Positions 50,029-61,343 of a stretch of 64,000 nucleotides of DNA are shown piece by piece (the first letter of the stretch is position 1; every line of letters begins with the position of its first letter). The translations under genes were made by a program, and so were the position numbers. The notes below the pieces were generated by a model. That model had not been told where the DNA came from and ran no database searches. It saw only the letters and a list, made by a program, of their open reading frames with translations. The stretch comes from Lepidurus packardi (lineage: Eukaryota; Arthropoda; Branchiopoda; Notostraca; Triopsidae). The stretch is from assembly GCA_023053545.1 (NCBI GenBank), contig JAKZAN010000123.1, positions 1 through 64,000 on the forward strand, given 5' to 3'.

Positions 50029-51628
50029 TCAGGATCCTTGGTTTCCTAGACCTGTATTAGCTGTTAATTTTCTCTGCTAGTCCTTCGCCTCCATCCACCT
50101 CTGCTGACGCAGCATCTTCTTGCTCACTGCCTTCGGCTACTCTTCCTTCTCCGCCACCTTCATTTCCCGTGCTACATAGTTCTCTTCATTCTGCAGTTAT
50201 TTGTCTGTGATCACGCGAGTCACCGTTCCCAATGCCTTGACATGACCTTATCGCATGATTAGACTGGCCCCGGCTCTGATGTACTCTGCGCTGTAAGGGA
50301 ACTGCAACCGTATTACTGCTCTGTCATTGGATCTTAACACTTCTTCGCCCCCCACGATCTTCTTGATCAGGGCTGCTTGGATGACATTCCCGCAGTGGAT
50401 GACAGATTGGTACCCCAATTTCATGGTAGTCGATGTATGAATCACCTGGATCTCTGCCTCGAACTCCCAAATTGGTTAGGGTCGATTCTGGGCATCCAAT
50501 AGCTTCATGCCTCTGCGGAAGTCAGTGCGTATCAGCTTGTCGTTGGCCTTAGTGGGCCTAACGCACATGCATGCCAGTTCCCCTGAACTCGTTTGTTCTC
50601 TTGCTGTTCTGCTGCAGTGGATGCTCTTTATTATGACATTCTTGAAGCATTTATTTTTGTCAGGCCCCAACGCACATTGCTGCCCGATCTTAGCCGTGCC
50701 CGACTTAACTAGCCCGGAGACCACGAGCCCCACACCTTCCACCAGGAATGTTTCGCTAATATCAAGTTCGAAAGCATCGTTGGCTGGTCTCAGATTTTGG
50801 TTGATGGCGTCTCTGTTTTCGAGTCTGGAGAAAAATCTGACCATCTATTTCTTGCCTTGGGTAGTGACGCTGGACATATGGAAGATGGGACAGATGTTGC
50901 CAGCCCGCATCAGCTGCGCATATTTGTCCACTTCTTAAAAAGGAGTTCCCTATTTGATGACGACTGCGATCTTCTTAACGAAACTGGCCTTGAGCAGCTT
51001 GTTGATCTTATCCACAGCCTCTTCGTAGATGTTTTGAGGGGCGATATCGATCTTGGTCAGTACCACCAGGAAGGGCACCTTCAGGAACAATGCCACTCCC
51101 AGGTGTTCCATCGTCATCTTGGGCAGACCCATGTTGGACCCTACCACGATCATAGCGTAGTCCCTGCAGTCCCAAAAGTAGGAAGGGTAAGAAGTATTAA
51201 TTACGGGGCGAGTCCAGCCATTCCATTGATTGTGGTCTTCAGGTACTTTTCGTGGCCACAGAGATCGAAGAAGCTCACGACCTTCTTGCTCTTGTCGACC
51301 ACTTCTTTCCAGTATTTGTTTTTGTTGCTATTGAACCGTTCGGGCAGCACCTGCTCCTTTTGGTCGTTGAATCCCATGATTTCGTGGCAGATCGAGCTCG
51401 TCCTAGCAATAGACAATATTAAACATTGTGGTTGCCGGACTGCATGCCAAAGTACCTTCCCGTTTCTTATTCGTGTGTGTAGTTGAACACCTTGGTGCGG
51501 GCTGCTCCACGTCCATCGTCAGGCTGACCTTTAGTGAGTACGCCTACAAGGGTAGACTTGCCGGAGTCGACGTTGCCGACGACAGCTATTTTACAGTGTT
51601 CAGTTGGTTATGAGTGGAGGGGTTCCAT
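50029..51628 (-). CDS. GTPBP1/2-like translational GTPase (501 aa)
   Basis: Three exons: 51628-51456, 51402-51205, 51163-50029, with introns of 53 and 41 nt. G motifs: GNVDSGKS (residues 18-25), DLCGHEKY (G3) and TKID (G4). [13 protein letters not shown] across the first junction matches the family block 'SGRTSSVGNDILGFD', and [19 protein letters not shown] matches the beta-barrel domain. The GTPBP1/2 family is related to EF-1alpha/Hbs1 and acts in ribosome rescue and mRNA decay. The protein is shorter than the human one (about 670 aa), lacking most of the N-terminal extension. TAA/TAG are read as Glu. Confidence 0.88.
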
Positions 51629-51832
51629 GTCTGGTCTTAGCGCAATGGTACTTGAGTTAGTCTAAAAGATAGAACTATAATGATGGGGCCGGTGAGTACG
51701 AAATCTAGGTACTTTTCTGGACAAAACTATACTTGATTTCAAATTTAAAGTGGAATACAGCCAACAATATTGGACAGAAGACATATCTTCAGCAGAAAAA
51801 ATGGTGTGTATCCAAAGCCAGTTCTCGTGCAA

Positions 51833-53411
51833 TCAGGGTAGACCTCCTTTCAACGCATTGATCGACGAAACACTCGCCTCGATCTCCTTCATCACCTTCT
51901 CATGGCTAGACTTCACATCATCCACTCTCCGGTAAGATAGTTTCAGATTCGACAGCTGGTCCCGCACCCTGTCTGCTTCACTCTTATACTCATTCTCCTC
52001 GTGGCAGTATTCCACCTTCAGAGCCTTGATCTACTAGATTAGCTTGAACAGGTCGGCTTGGCCATCAGTCTTGGTGGGTGTCTGCCGCAGAGTAGCTAAC
52101 TTGTTGCGGTGTTCATCGATCTATTTATCGATACCAGCGATCAAATCCTTCAGGGTTGCAGCATCGTATGTGCCTGCCGTCGTGGGACTGATTCTGTTGA
52201 TGAGATCGCCGCTGATTTTGGTATAGGTGTTTTTGAGACTGTTGAGCTTGTCCTTCAGATCCTTTGTCTCCTTATTGAGGCTCTCCTTTTCGCGAAGCAG
52301 GTCGTCTAGACGGGCCTTCGCGCGTAGATATTGTTGTTATGCGTATGGCTTGAGCTGGATACAGGCGAAGTTAGACTGATAGAAGTCGAAGGCCTTCACG
52401 ATTTCCGCTACAACCTGGCTGGTGAGGTTTTTGCAATACAACTCATTGTGGAACCTCATCTGCTGGAGTTTCAGCTTCTCAAGTTCTCTGAATATGCTCG
52501 CATCCATTTTCTTATTGCCTCTCTCGTCGTTCTCCCTTTCGCAAACCTAGACTTCGTCAAGCTTTTCCCTCCAATATTGCACTAGACTTCGTGCGCTATC
52601 TATATTACTATCGAGGCGATCAAGCTTGGCTAATGCCCCCCGATGCTGTTCTGCATAAACCAAGACTGTCTCGTAATCGTTGAGGGTAGAGCCGGTCTTA
52701 TCGATTCCACGCAGTGCTTAGTCGATATTCTCCGTCTGAGGTCGCAGACTCTTGAGATAGTCTTTGCGCTTGTTAAGATAGTTGAGCATCTGTGTTTCTG
52801 CGGAGATCTGCCAGGCTATGCCACCCTCGTTGGATGTTGTGGGGTTCTGCTTGAGGATGGAAAGCTGCACCTCCTTATTATCTATTTTTTATTTGTTTTC
52901 GATAAGGTGAGAGTATGCTTTAGACAGTTTGGTAGTGTCGATTGATGTGACTTCGCCTTGTCCTGTTTTTGCTTTGCTGATAGAATCGGCGAGATTATCA
53001 AGGTTCCTCTTTTTGAGGATCACCTTCTTGCCTTCGTCGATTATCTTTGAGATCTTGTTGATGAGCTCGTCTCCCGTATTGGTTGGGATGATGTTGTTTA
53101 GATTTGAATCCTTCATTTTGTAGTCTGCAATAGATAAGAGAGTTATCAAGGATAGTGTTACCTAGTTCGTCGTAGAGGCGGCAATGCTTTTCGCTGAGGG
53201 TCTCGAGGGTAAGAGAACCTTCGATGTTGAGGTCAGCAGAGGAGTGGATCCGATAGTCTGCAGGTGAGGGGTATTTATAGTCATCGTGGGTTTGGACTGG
53301 CTGCTGAAGAGGGGCGGGGGTTTTGTAGGATTGGTAGCCGAAGAATATGCTAAAGGAGATGACGATGGCAGCGAGTGCGATGGCTGTATTGCGGCTGTAG
53401 TTGTTATTCAT
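51833..53411 (-). CDS. Membrane-anchored coiled-coil protein (513 aa)
   Basis: Exons 53411-53162 and 53124-51833 with a 37-nt intron. Residues about 8-26 (TAIALAAIVISFSIFFGY) form one hydrophobic segment, a signal anchor. The remaining 480 residues are almost all charged helical heptads (for example DLLREKESLNKETKDLKDKL), predicting an extended coiled coil. It ends with TGA at 51835-51833. At least eight TAR codons occur in frame. No family identified; a tether or scaffold on an internal membrane is a reasonable guess. Confidence 0.75.
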
Positions 53412-53632
53412 GGATGAGGGTATTTGCTATTTTAAATTTAGTGTGGAGAATAGTAAGTATTGCAAAGATAAAGATAGGCTGGCAGTGGGCAGAATGGCTA
53501 GTGCTAGTAAAGTAAATACACACATCAGTGTGGCAGCAGAATAGTAAAAATACCTCACAGTTGACTCATATTGATGTCTTTGCCAAATCTATGTGGACTA
53601 TTGCTAAGCTCTAACAAAATCAAAGGGATCGC

Positions 53633-55042
53633 TCACCGAGTCTTCCCCTTTTTCTTTTTCATCTCTTACTTCTACATGTAAAGCTGCCATAAATCGTTTC
53701 TCTCCACATACAGCTTCTTCAACAAGCCCCGATTACCGTTCTCCTCAGATTCTTTTTGATACTGAGCGAAGCCTTATACATACAACACCTGCTACTTATA
53801 ATTCGTATGCACACTCGTCAGGTCCATGCGTATCTTCGAACGGTAGACCTTTTTCACATTGTTGGGCAGTCGCTCGATCACTTTGGGCTCAGGAAATCCC
53901 AGAACATGACAGAAGTTGGTTACCTACTTTTTTACATATTTCATCTTGTCAAAGCGTTCATTAGCTTCTAACTCCAACTGAGTTAGCACAGGACAAGTTT
54001 GGTGGGATACCAAAGTCTTACTGCTGATCTAAGGGATTGAGGCAGAAGCCGAGGGACGCTTTGGGGGTTTTGCTATATTCAAGCACAGCTTTGCCAGTGA
54101 ATCAAATGTGAAGTTCTGAAGGCTCTCTCCAAATTATTTCTGGTATTTCTCAGCCAGAGAGATCACTTAGTTGGGGTCTTGATTCACCACCAGAGAGCCA
54201 TCTACATCAGGAACAAGTGTACTATTGAAAGAAGACTCAATATTGTCTTGAGAAAAGGTATCATCTTGTGGGGTTACTGGAATACATTTCTAGACTTAAT
54301 ACAGTTTTGCAGCCTCCAGACCTTATTTGAGCGAGTCCTTTTATGATACTTTGTGCCGATACTTTAGCTTGTATTTGGGAGTCATTTGGTGGACTGGAGT
54401 ATCCACATTCCCGTTGCCAGAGTCTATAGCAGCAAATTAGTCTGGAGTATTATGTCCTGTCCGCTATAATGTTTTCTGGTTGGACTCATTTGCTTTACGA
54501 ACTTCGTTGTTCCCCTCAACTGCAATAGTTGGTTCTGGGATTTTTTAGACACTAGGTTCAGTCACAACATTCTAGTCTAAATGTTGATTTGGAAAAACGC
54601 CTCGACTCCTCTCCTTAATAAGAGCAGTGAATTTGGGTCCAACGGCCTGATTCACCAGAAAAGGAAAGACCTGGTTCTGTAGCTCGTTACACACTTCTTG
54701 AAACAGAAATATCGACTGATGGTCTTTCTAATCTTGCTGTCCTCTTTCCAAGCTGAGCCTCGATAATTCCTTGAGAAAAACCATCCTGTTGATGTTATAG
54801 GTGGATTTCAGGTAGGGGTAGAACTAGACCTGGACTTTCTTGAGGAGCTCGGGAGTACCTCTGCGTCGCAGAAGGACATATTCGCTGAGCAGCCAGTCGA
54901 TGATATTTTCTGCACATCTTATTTCGTGTGCTTCGATGTGGGTAAAATACTTGGAGTTAAGGCGGCCAAGAATGGACTCATCTCGGAGAATACGCGGATA
55001 GTAAAGGGTATTGAGAGAATTGAGGACTTGCTAGAATCCCAT
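53633..55042 (-). CDS. Hypothetical protein unusually rich in TAR codons (469 aa)
   Basis: A continuous frame from ATG 55042 to TGA 53635-53633 exists only if TAA/TAG are sense; it holds about 19 of them, so under the standard code no piece is longer than about 70 codons. The N-terminal 150 residues look globular and helical (AENIIDWLLSEYVLLRRRGT and similar). The middle is polar and disordered, and the last 120 residues are basic and helical, ending KKKKGKTR. I recognise no family. It is divergent from ISCA1 across a 368-bp spacer. Confidence 0.72.
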
Positions 55043-55410
55043 GGTATTGATGGTATTGAGTGATGCTCGCGAGATACTGTAAACTTGGGGATTTGGAGCG
55101 AGGATTAATTGATAAAACTAATATTTGGATTATCCGGATTTGTTCGTTTCTTCTTCATGATTCGCTATTATTTTGGAGCCCAGAAGCTCAGGAGTTGTCT
55201 TTTAGCACAGACCTTTATGCTTGCACTTTCTGAGGGAGGCTGTTGCTCGGTCTAGACCGGTTCAGACTGTCAGACAGGCTCAAGGGATGTTATTCTCTTA
55301 TCCAGAAAGAAAATACAATACCTCTTATAGAGTCAGGTAAGTCCCGTGAATTTGTTGCTATAATATATTTTATTAAGTTTATACACATAGTCCTTTCGAA
55401 TAACCCTACC
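55043..55410. other. Spacer, 368 bp, divergent promoter region
   Basis: Between the outward-reading gene at 53633-55042 and ISCA1. It contains an AT-rich patch (55358-55380, ATAATATATTTTATTAAG). No gene or RNA seen. Confidence 0.5.
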
Positions 55411-55906
55411 ATGTACGGACTCCTCAAAAACCTACCCCTTCTCTCCTTCTCTACTGCTTCAAAATTCAATCGCCAGTTCCTCAAAGTGGTACCTTTTCTA
55501 TTCAAACTCCCCATCTTAGACTAACACTGCCGTGGATCGCATCAGGACCCTCATGAAGAAAAGAAATAATGACAAAATCGTAAGCACTCATCCCCACCCA
55601 ACCCATTACCACCACAGATTGGAGTTAAAATTAGTCTCACCAAGAGAGGCTGCAATGGCCTGTCCTACGCAATGAACTATGTGTAGAAGCAAGACAAGTT
55701 CGATTAAGTGATTGAGCAGGAGGGCGTCAAAATCATCATCGACAGCAAGGTACATTCACAATATTTATGCAATCTGTGGTTAGGCTCTGATGGCGTTGGT
55801 CGGCACGGAAATGGACTACGTGATGACGGACACAGCGGAGGAGTTCGTGTTCACGAACCCCAACGAGAAGGGGAAGTGCGGCTGCGGAGAAAGCTTCCAT
55901 GTGTGA
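55411..55906 (+). CDS. ISCA1: ISCA1-type iron-sulfur cluster assembly protein (130 aa)
   Basis: Four exons: 55411-55488, 55520-55579, 55618-55749, 55784-55906; introns of 31, 38 and 34 nt, all in phase 0. The A-type carrier motif is complete: Cys58 in RGCNGLSY, and Cys122/Cys124 in CGCGESF near the C-terminus. The first 25 residues are basic and Ser/Phe-rich (LLSFSTASKFNRQF), a likely mitochondrial presequence. It works with ISCA2 and IBA57 to deliver 4Fe-4S clusters in mitochondria. The first donor could be three bases earlier (34-nt intron), changing one residue. Confidence 0.92.
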
Positions 55907-56062
55907 GGTGACTGCAGGGCGATCTATCTATATGTTTAATCACTGCCATATTCTCTTTTATGCTTATCCATCAGAAATCGTTACTCTCTATGGCAGCGAT
56001 CACATTCCTTACCAATTATTAAACTCATTCCACCATTTTCAATACCTATTCTCGAATCCAAT

Positions 56063-57973
56063 ATGCGCAAACTCACCCAATTCGCAGAATCCCTCCGCAG
56101 TGTCTCATCTGTGTCTCCTAACCTTCTGCATACAAAAAAGGGACACATCAAGCTCGTCCTAGACTCTCAAAACCCCACCGAACTATCCCGTGCCACACTT
56201 CCCCTCATGACCATTTTTCAACTCGCAGCACAGCATCCTGGCTGGGCACAGGATGTCCTCGCTACCATTAATAACAAACATACCCCTAACACCCCCTAAA
56301 ACTAATCCACCCCATCATGGGAACTGTCTTACTGGCGCATTCGAGCCTATATTGCTCATGACCTCGTCGTCGACCCGCAAATCATTGATGACTTTGTGTT
56401 GGAAATCAACTAGCGGGACCGATTACCCTCAGGGCAGGTAAATCTGCTCTCAAAGCTGCTAGCTGCCAAGAAGAAGTCTCTGCAGCAATACAATGTCCTA
56501 TTCAGGTCCATTCCGGAACTAATTTTGGAGAATATTTGGCACCTCGAAACTGCAGACTTCATTGAAGTGCTCAGCAACTTGATGAAAATGGACTCTAAGT
56601 ACTACGAGACCATTAGTAATCAACTAGGTGACCGCATGGAGGAGTACATTCGAACTCACATCGAAGAGTTTTCCAGCGATGAAGTCAATCTCATTCTCTC
56701 TGCCCTCAACCATTCAAACATATTCCCTAACTCAGAGTTCTCCAACCTGTACAGACTGTGTCTGCATATGAAGAACTATATCAACGTGAGAACTACCGTC
56801 CAGTATCCCTTGAGGCCTAATAACCTGGACATCATGAACAGTATGCTGCCGCAAATTGCGTCACAAAAGGACTTGATGATGCTGAAGTCCGTCGAAGACA
56901 ATGACAAGTCCGAACAGTATATGTACTACAATAAGCTGGAGCAATTAGAGACTCAGGATAGTATCTTTAGAGTGAAGTCAGACATAAGTGTCTCTACTAT
57001 GCGGGAACTCCTTGATAATCTGAAGGCCATCCTACCATTCAGATATTAAGACGGTTTAGGGAGCCTGGTGAAATCTTTCGAAAAGGTTGTAGGTCCCGGA
57101 GAACCTGCCGAAGTGATTGAAACCCTGTACAATTTCTCAAGAAATATGATTTTGTGTGACCTTTAGAAAAACCCAAACATCAAAACTCGACTACTAGAGA
57201 TTCTCAACGACCCTCGAGTCCTTTCGAAACTCGAGGTGGTTGCTGTGTTCAGTCTGCTTAAATACGTATTCAGGACCATGCCACATCATGAATAGATCCT
57301 GGCGCCTCATCTGCCAAAGCTTGACGCACTGTTGAGGATGAAGAATATTCTTCCTGCAAAATATGATAGCACCATGTTGAGGGACTTCTGCATTTCCAAA
57401 ACCAATGTGAAAGAGATGCCTTTTTTTACAGAGGCGTTATGGAACAAGCTCACGAAAACTCACAATCTGAAGATTCCGAAGGAGGACTTACTGCACATCA
57501 ATAAACTCAGGTTTTACCGTACTGGAAATCCTGAGGATTTTGCAGAGACAGAGTACATCGTCAAAGGCAAGAGGAAGAACAACTCCAGGCTGGAGAAATA
57601 GCTCAGCAGCATTTTCGCCAACATTGGTCCACTCCTCCAAGTTAAGACCAACGTCTATTTCAAGGGTTTTGAGATTGACGCAGTGATGACTTCCAAAGCA
57701 CAGCCTGGCAAGGTGGTGTACATCGATGTGCATGGACAGTTCCACTACTACAGCAACGCCAAGGAAGTATTGAATCCCGGGAGTGCTTCCAAGAAGATAC
57801 TGTTCGAGGCGTTGGGACTGGAGTATCGGATTGTGGGGTATCGTGAAGAATAGTTCGAAGAGACAGTCAGACAGATAGCAGAGAGTGTGTTTACAGGCAA
57901 AGGGGAGTCGGGGAGAGAAGGGTCAAAACCCCTTACACGATCAGTGTCTCGACCCTTGAAGAAGAGCAAGTGA
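56063..57973 (+). CDS. RAP-domain protein, probably mitochondrial (636 aa)
   Basis: One frame from ATG 56063 to TGA 57971-57973, no introns, several TAA/TAG codons. The C-terminal region (about residues 535-600) fits a RAP domain: VYIDVHGQFHYYSN, then KKILFEALGLEYRIVGY. The preceding 500 residues are helical repeats, as in FASTK and octotricopeptide-type RNA-binding proteins. The N-terminus (MRKLTQFAESLRSVSSVSP) resembles a mitochondrial presequence. Such proteins process mitochondrial RNAs or rRNA. A Lys-rich tail follows the domain. Confidence 0.83.
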
Positions 57974-58930
57974 TTTAAATAGCCAATAAGCCCTATACTT
58001 TTATTTGATTGCTGTATACAAGAATATCGTTTTTATTGCTTTACTGAACATGTATGTTAGCACTATGTTTCGAATTAAACTATGTTTTATCGGTTTGTCA
58101 TTGGCTGTTGCCTATAATATTTCCTATTCACCCACCCCCGTTTCCTCCCTCCCCAACCCTCCACCAAAATATCCCTGTCCCTCCCAGCCCCTACATAATC
58201 ACTCCCTCATCCACTTCTCTACTTCCCTACCACTTTCCTCACCCCTGCCGCCCTCACAACATCGTTTTCTATTCACCCTTTTTTCGGCACATTCAGCCCT
58301 GGTTTCGCGCCAAATCTGTAGGAGATTCTACCTTACTTACCTCCACCCCTTTCGTCCCTCTCCACCCTCTTACATACTCAGCAGCAGCTAGACAGTCTTC
58401 CCCTGAGTCTCAATATGTAGTTTTTAGCGTGTTTTTATTTTTTGTTGCCGGACTTCTGGCTGGGTCTCGACATGGGTTTTGCTAGCCTAGGGTTTTAGTC
58501 GCAAAATATCACAGAATTTCCAAAATCGCGAGGCTCAAGCAGTTACCAAAAATAACCTAGTCTTTCCTGCTCATTGATAGCCCACGTACCACTCTTCCCT
58601 AGGAGTCGCGCCCTCACCATCCATTTTTAGACATCTTGCATTTTCCAGATGATGGACTAACATGAATGTATGGTTCGCTGTAGGAGAAACCTCAGTGGAT
58701 GGAGTGTGGGAGGGTGGCTGAGGGTTTTGGAGAGAGGTGAGAGGTGTAGGATGGTTGATAGGGGAGGGGTGAGGTTAGGGATTTGAGCCAATCAGAATTG
58801 GTGTTTTAGGAACGGGCCAATCAGAATTAAGTGCAGCTTTGGAGTGGATTAATTATGTGAGATTAAATGGAGAAGGGCTAAGTAGCCTGGTTATAATCAA
58901 TAAGTTAACGAGCACAACCAAGCAATCAAA
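57974..58930. other. Spacer, 957 bp, with pyrimidine and purine blocks
   Basis: The longest spacer in the window. A strongly pyrimidine-rich block (about 58120-58390) gives long open frames that are only a composition effect. A G-rich block follows at 58680-58785. The last 150 bases hold the CCAAT repeats upstream of H2B. No gene or RNA seen. Confidence 0.5.
58787..58828 (+). promoter_or_regulatory. Two CCAAT boxes upstream of histone H2B
   Basis: The 13-mer GCCAATCAGAATT occurs twice, at 58787-58799 and 58816-58828, 29 bp apart start to start and 103-144 bp before the H2B start codon. CCAATCA boxes bind NF-Y and are common in histone promoters. Exact duplication with near three-turn helical spacing makes a regulatory role likely. 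Confidence 0.6.
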
Positions 58931-59283
58931 ATGGGAAAGAAACCTACTGAAACCAAACCCGCCAAGGCCGGCAAGTCCTCTGAAGGCAAGAGCAGAAGAA
59001 GAAGAGTCGAGACCTTCTCCATCTACATCTACAAGGTCCTCAAGCAGGTCCACCCCGACATCGGCATCTCCAAGAAGGCCATGAACATCATGAACTCCTT
59101 CATCCACGACACACCTTCGACAGAATTGGCTCTGAGGGCTCCAAGCTCGTCAGATTCAACAAGAGAAGAACCCTTTCTTCTCGCGAGGTGCAGTCTGCTG
59201 TGAAGCTGATCCTCCCCGGAGAGCTTGCCAGACACGCCATCTCTGAAGGCACCAAGGCTGTGACGAAGTATGTGAACCCCCTG
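58931..59283 (+). CDS. Histone H2B, reading frame broken by two insertions
   Basis: The N-terminal 61 residues are a normal ciliate H2B ([20 protein letters not shown], then [14 protein letters not shown]). A two-base insertion in ACACACC (59106-59115) then shifts the frame, and the intact frame stops at 59201-59203 with a nonsense tail. The rest of H2B is present and conserved in another frame: [19 protein letters not shown], then [18 protein letters not shown] run of five C at 59277-59281 has one base too many before TGA 59282-59284 could end the protein. Either this copy is decaying or the sequence has local errors. No Glu is encoded by TAR. CCAAT repeats lie upstream. Confidence 0.75.
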
Positions 59284-59536
59284 ATCGTTGTATGGTGTAT
59301 TGAGTTTCGATTGTCTTTTTTAATTCATGCTCAAAACTACTTTTCGGTGTATAAATTAGCAGAGTAATGCACACTACCAATACAAATTTGGAATTCGGGT
59401 TGCTACTATTTAGCAGTCCCAGCCATCTTTAAAGCATCTCGGAAAGGCAAACATAATTATCATATCGTCATTTTGACCCATTGCCATAAAACAATAAGGG
59501 ATATGGGTGAAGTATACAGTCATTCGGCATACCGCC

Positions 59537-60503
59537 TCAGTTTACGCCGGTCTTGTCGATCTTGGCGAAGTATTTGAACGGTAGCTTCACGAGCCAGGCT
59601 TCTTCCCGTCGCATCTTGTTGGCGCCCAAGACTTCCAGGGACTCACATTTGGGCAACCCCCGGCATTAAGGTCGCATCTTCAGAATTTTCTCCACATAGT
59701 CTTCTGCGTAGAAATTATTGATCTACTTTTCTTCGCACAGAGTCTTCTCCCAAAGCTTAGGGGTGAGGATTCAATTTATGTTATCGAATCGAAGCCTATT
59801 CCAGCTTCTCCACCTTCGCTGCGGAAAGCCCCGGACAGGTTCATTAGAGAGTTCTTTCCGCTTCGTTTCAGAACAGCAGATGCCTTCTTGGTCTGGTTAG
59901 CCCATTGCTTCTCGAAGAAAGTCAGTAGCGACCTTGAGTGTTCGAGGCGTTGTTATTCGTGTAGCCTTAGTTGGGGCTGAGATTGCTTACGTTTGAGGGA
60001 CTCGCAATGCTCATAGCCTGTAGAGCCTGTCTACTTGCTGTCTTTCTGCAGAGGGGAGTTGAGATGGTCCAGGTTGGTTTCGGCGATCGACTCATTCTCC
60101 TTGTTACTGGAGTCGCGTTTCAGACTTTCAATAAGGGTTTCCTTTGGGAAGATGCCACGTTCCAGAGAAGGCAAGACACTGCTAAATTTACTGTGTCGGG
60201 AGGTGGCCGAGTCGGTGTTTTTGCGAATATTTTTGCGCTTGTCCTTCTTATTGGTGGCGCCCTTGACGACTTTGTAACCCACAATATCGTACTATTTGGC
60301 AGTGTCCACGAATGTCTCAGGGAGTTTTTCGAGGTCATCGCTTTCGAAGATGTTGATGAGTATTTCGCAGGTGGGGATGTTTTCGTCGATGATGGTGAAG
60401 CACTGGTTGGGGCAGCAAGGGAGGAGGAGCCTTCTTGAGTTCGGAGGCGATTTTGTAGTGTTTGATGATTGAGCCCGTGGAGGACGAGGTGGCCGAGAAA
60501 CAT
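59537..60503 (-). CDS. Hypothetical charged protein, frame broken by four single-base insertions
   Basis: Coding-like sequence runs from ATG 60503 to TGA 59539-59537 but changes frame four times. Each change sits on a G or C run (minus-strand GGG at 60474-60476, and CCCC/GGGG runs at 60409-60412, 59829-59832 and 59760-59763) and each is cured by removing one base. The joined segments read naturally (for example FESDDLEKLPETFVDTAKEY, then KKDKRKNIRKNTDSATSRH, and a C-terminus MRREEAWLVKLPFKYFAKID). The product would be a basic protein of about 320 aa; no family recognised. Introns cannot explain all four shifts. Confidence 0.6.
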
Positions 60504-61343
60504 GAGGAAAGCGGAAGGTGTGATAAGTAATTTATGGAACTTTGGAATATATATTCCGACGGATACTGTAGAACAGTGACTCAGAATATTGAAATAGAAG
60601 GATCTGGTTGCACGCGATATTCGGCACTCCATATATCGCAACCCTTTTGTCACGACCCAATGGACACTGCAACGGCAGACCCGACATTTGAGAGGCTTGC
60701 GGCTGGCACTACATTCCTCGCGCAAGCATAGTTTGGATTAACGCTACGACTAGTAATAAGTTGGTGAGGGGTTTATTGTCCTAGGATTTAATCATACTTT
60801 GGTGCTTGGGTAAGAAAACGAAGTAAATATTTTGTATTAGACACTTTATCCCTGCAGGTGACCATCAATCGATTATACTTGGTATCGAGCACATATGAAT
60901 ATTGATCCACCAATGCTGGGACGATCTCAACGAGTCTGGAATGAGTTTAGCTGCTTCTGTCTTCGTGACCTTCCGCCCTCTTTGATCTTTTCTCAATCCC
61001 AATATAGTGATCTGACGCTGTTTACGCAAAGCATAAAGTTGCACCCATGGCTAAAATATACCCCAACTAATTTAATATCTCCTCTTCCTTGGCCCCTGCC
61101 AGACTTTATTCGTGATGCCGTAGCGACTCCTCCAAAAACAACGGTATACGCATCTAAATTTGCGTTAATTCGGGCGTTCTTATCCTGAGGTGTGCCGTGG
61201 CTTTCCCAGCAACGGCAGACCCACATCCGATGGTTGTTTCAATTAAATCATAAGGCGAGCATCATTACTTTGTGTTAAACTAAGCTATAATCCATAAACA
61301 TCGTACGCCCAATAAATCAGATACTATCGGCTCCTCGCACCTC
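60504..61343. other. Spacer, 840 bp, divergent promoter region with a repeated 14-mer
   Basis: Between the frame-broken gene and the Aurora-like kinase gene, which read outwards. The sequence GCAACGGCAGACCC occurs at about 60668 and again at about 61209, about 540 bp apart. Open frames here (60534-60731 and 60895-61188) lack coding-like codon use. Confidence 0.45.

Noticed and set aside
58054..58485. A 143-codon plus-strand open frame before H2B
   Set aside because: It is a composition effect of a C/T-rich tract; codon use is unlike real genes here and no start or promoter context supports it.
59106..59340. An intron explaining the H2B frame shift
   Set aside because: No GT-AG pair at 59106-59115, and removing only two bases restores the conserved histone sequence exactly.
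59537..60503. Programmed +1 frameshifting as in Euplotes
   Set aside because: The shift sites are G/C runs, not the AAA-stop sites of Euplotes, and the neighbouring H2B carries a +2 change; local sequence error is simpler.
60895..61188. A 97-codon open frame upstream of the kinase
   Set aside because: No recognisable domain, poor codon use, and it falls in the divergent promoter spacer.
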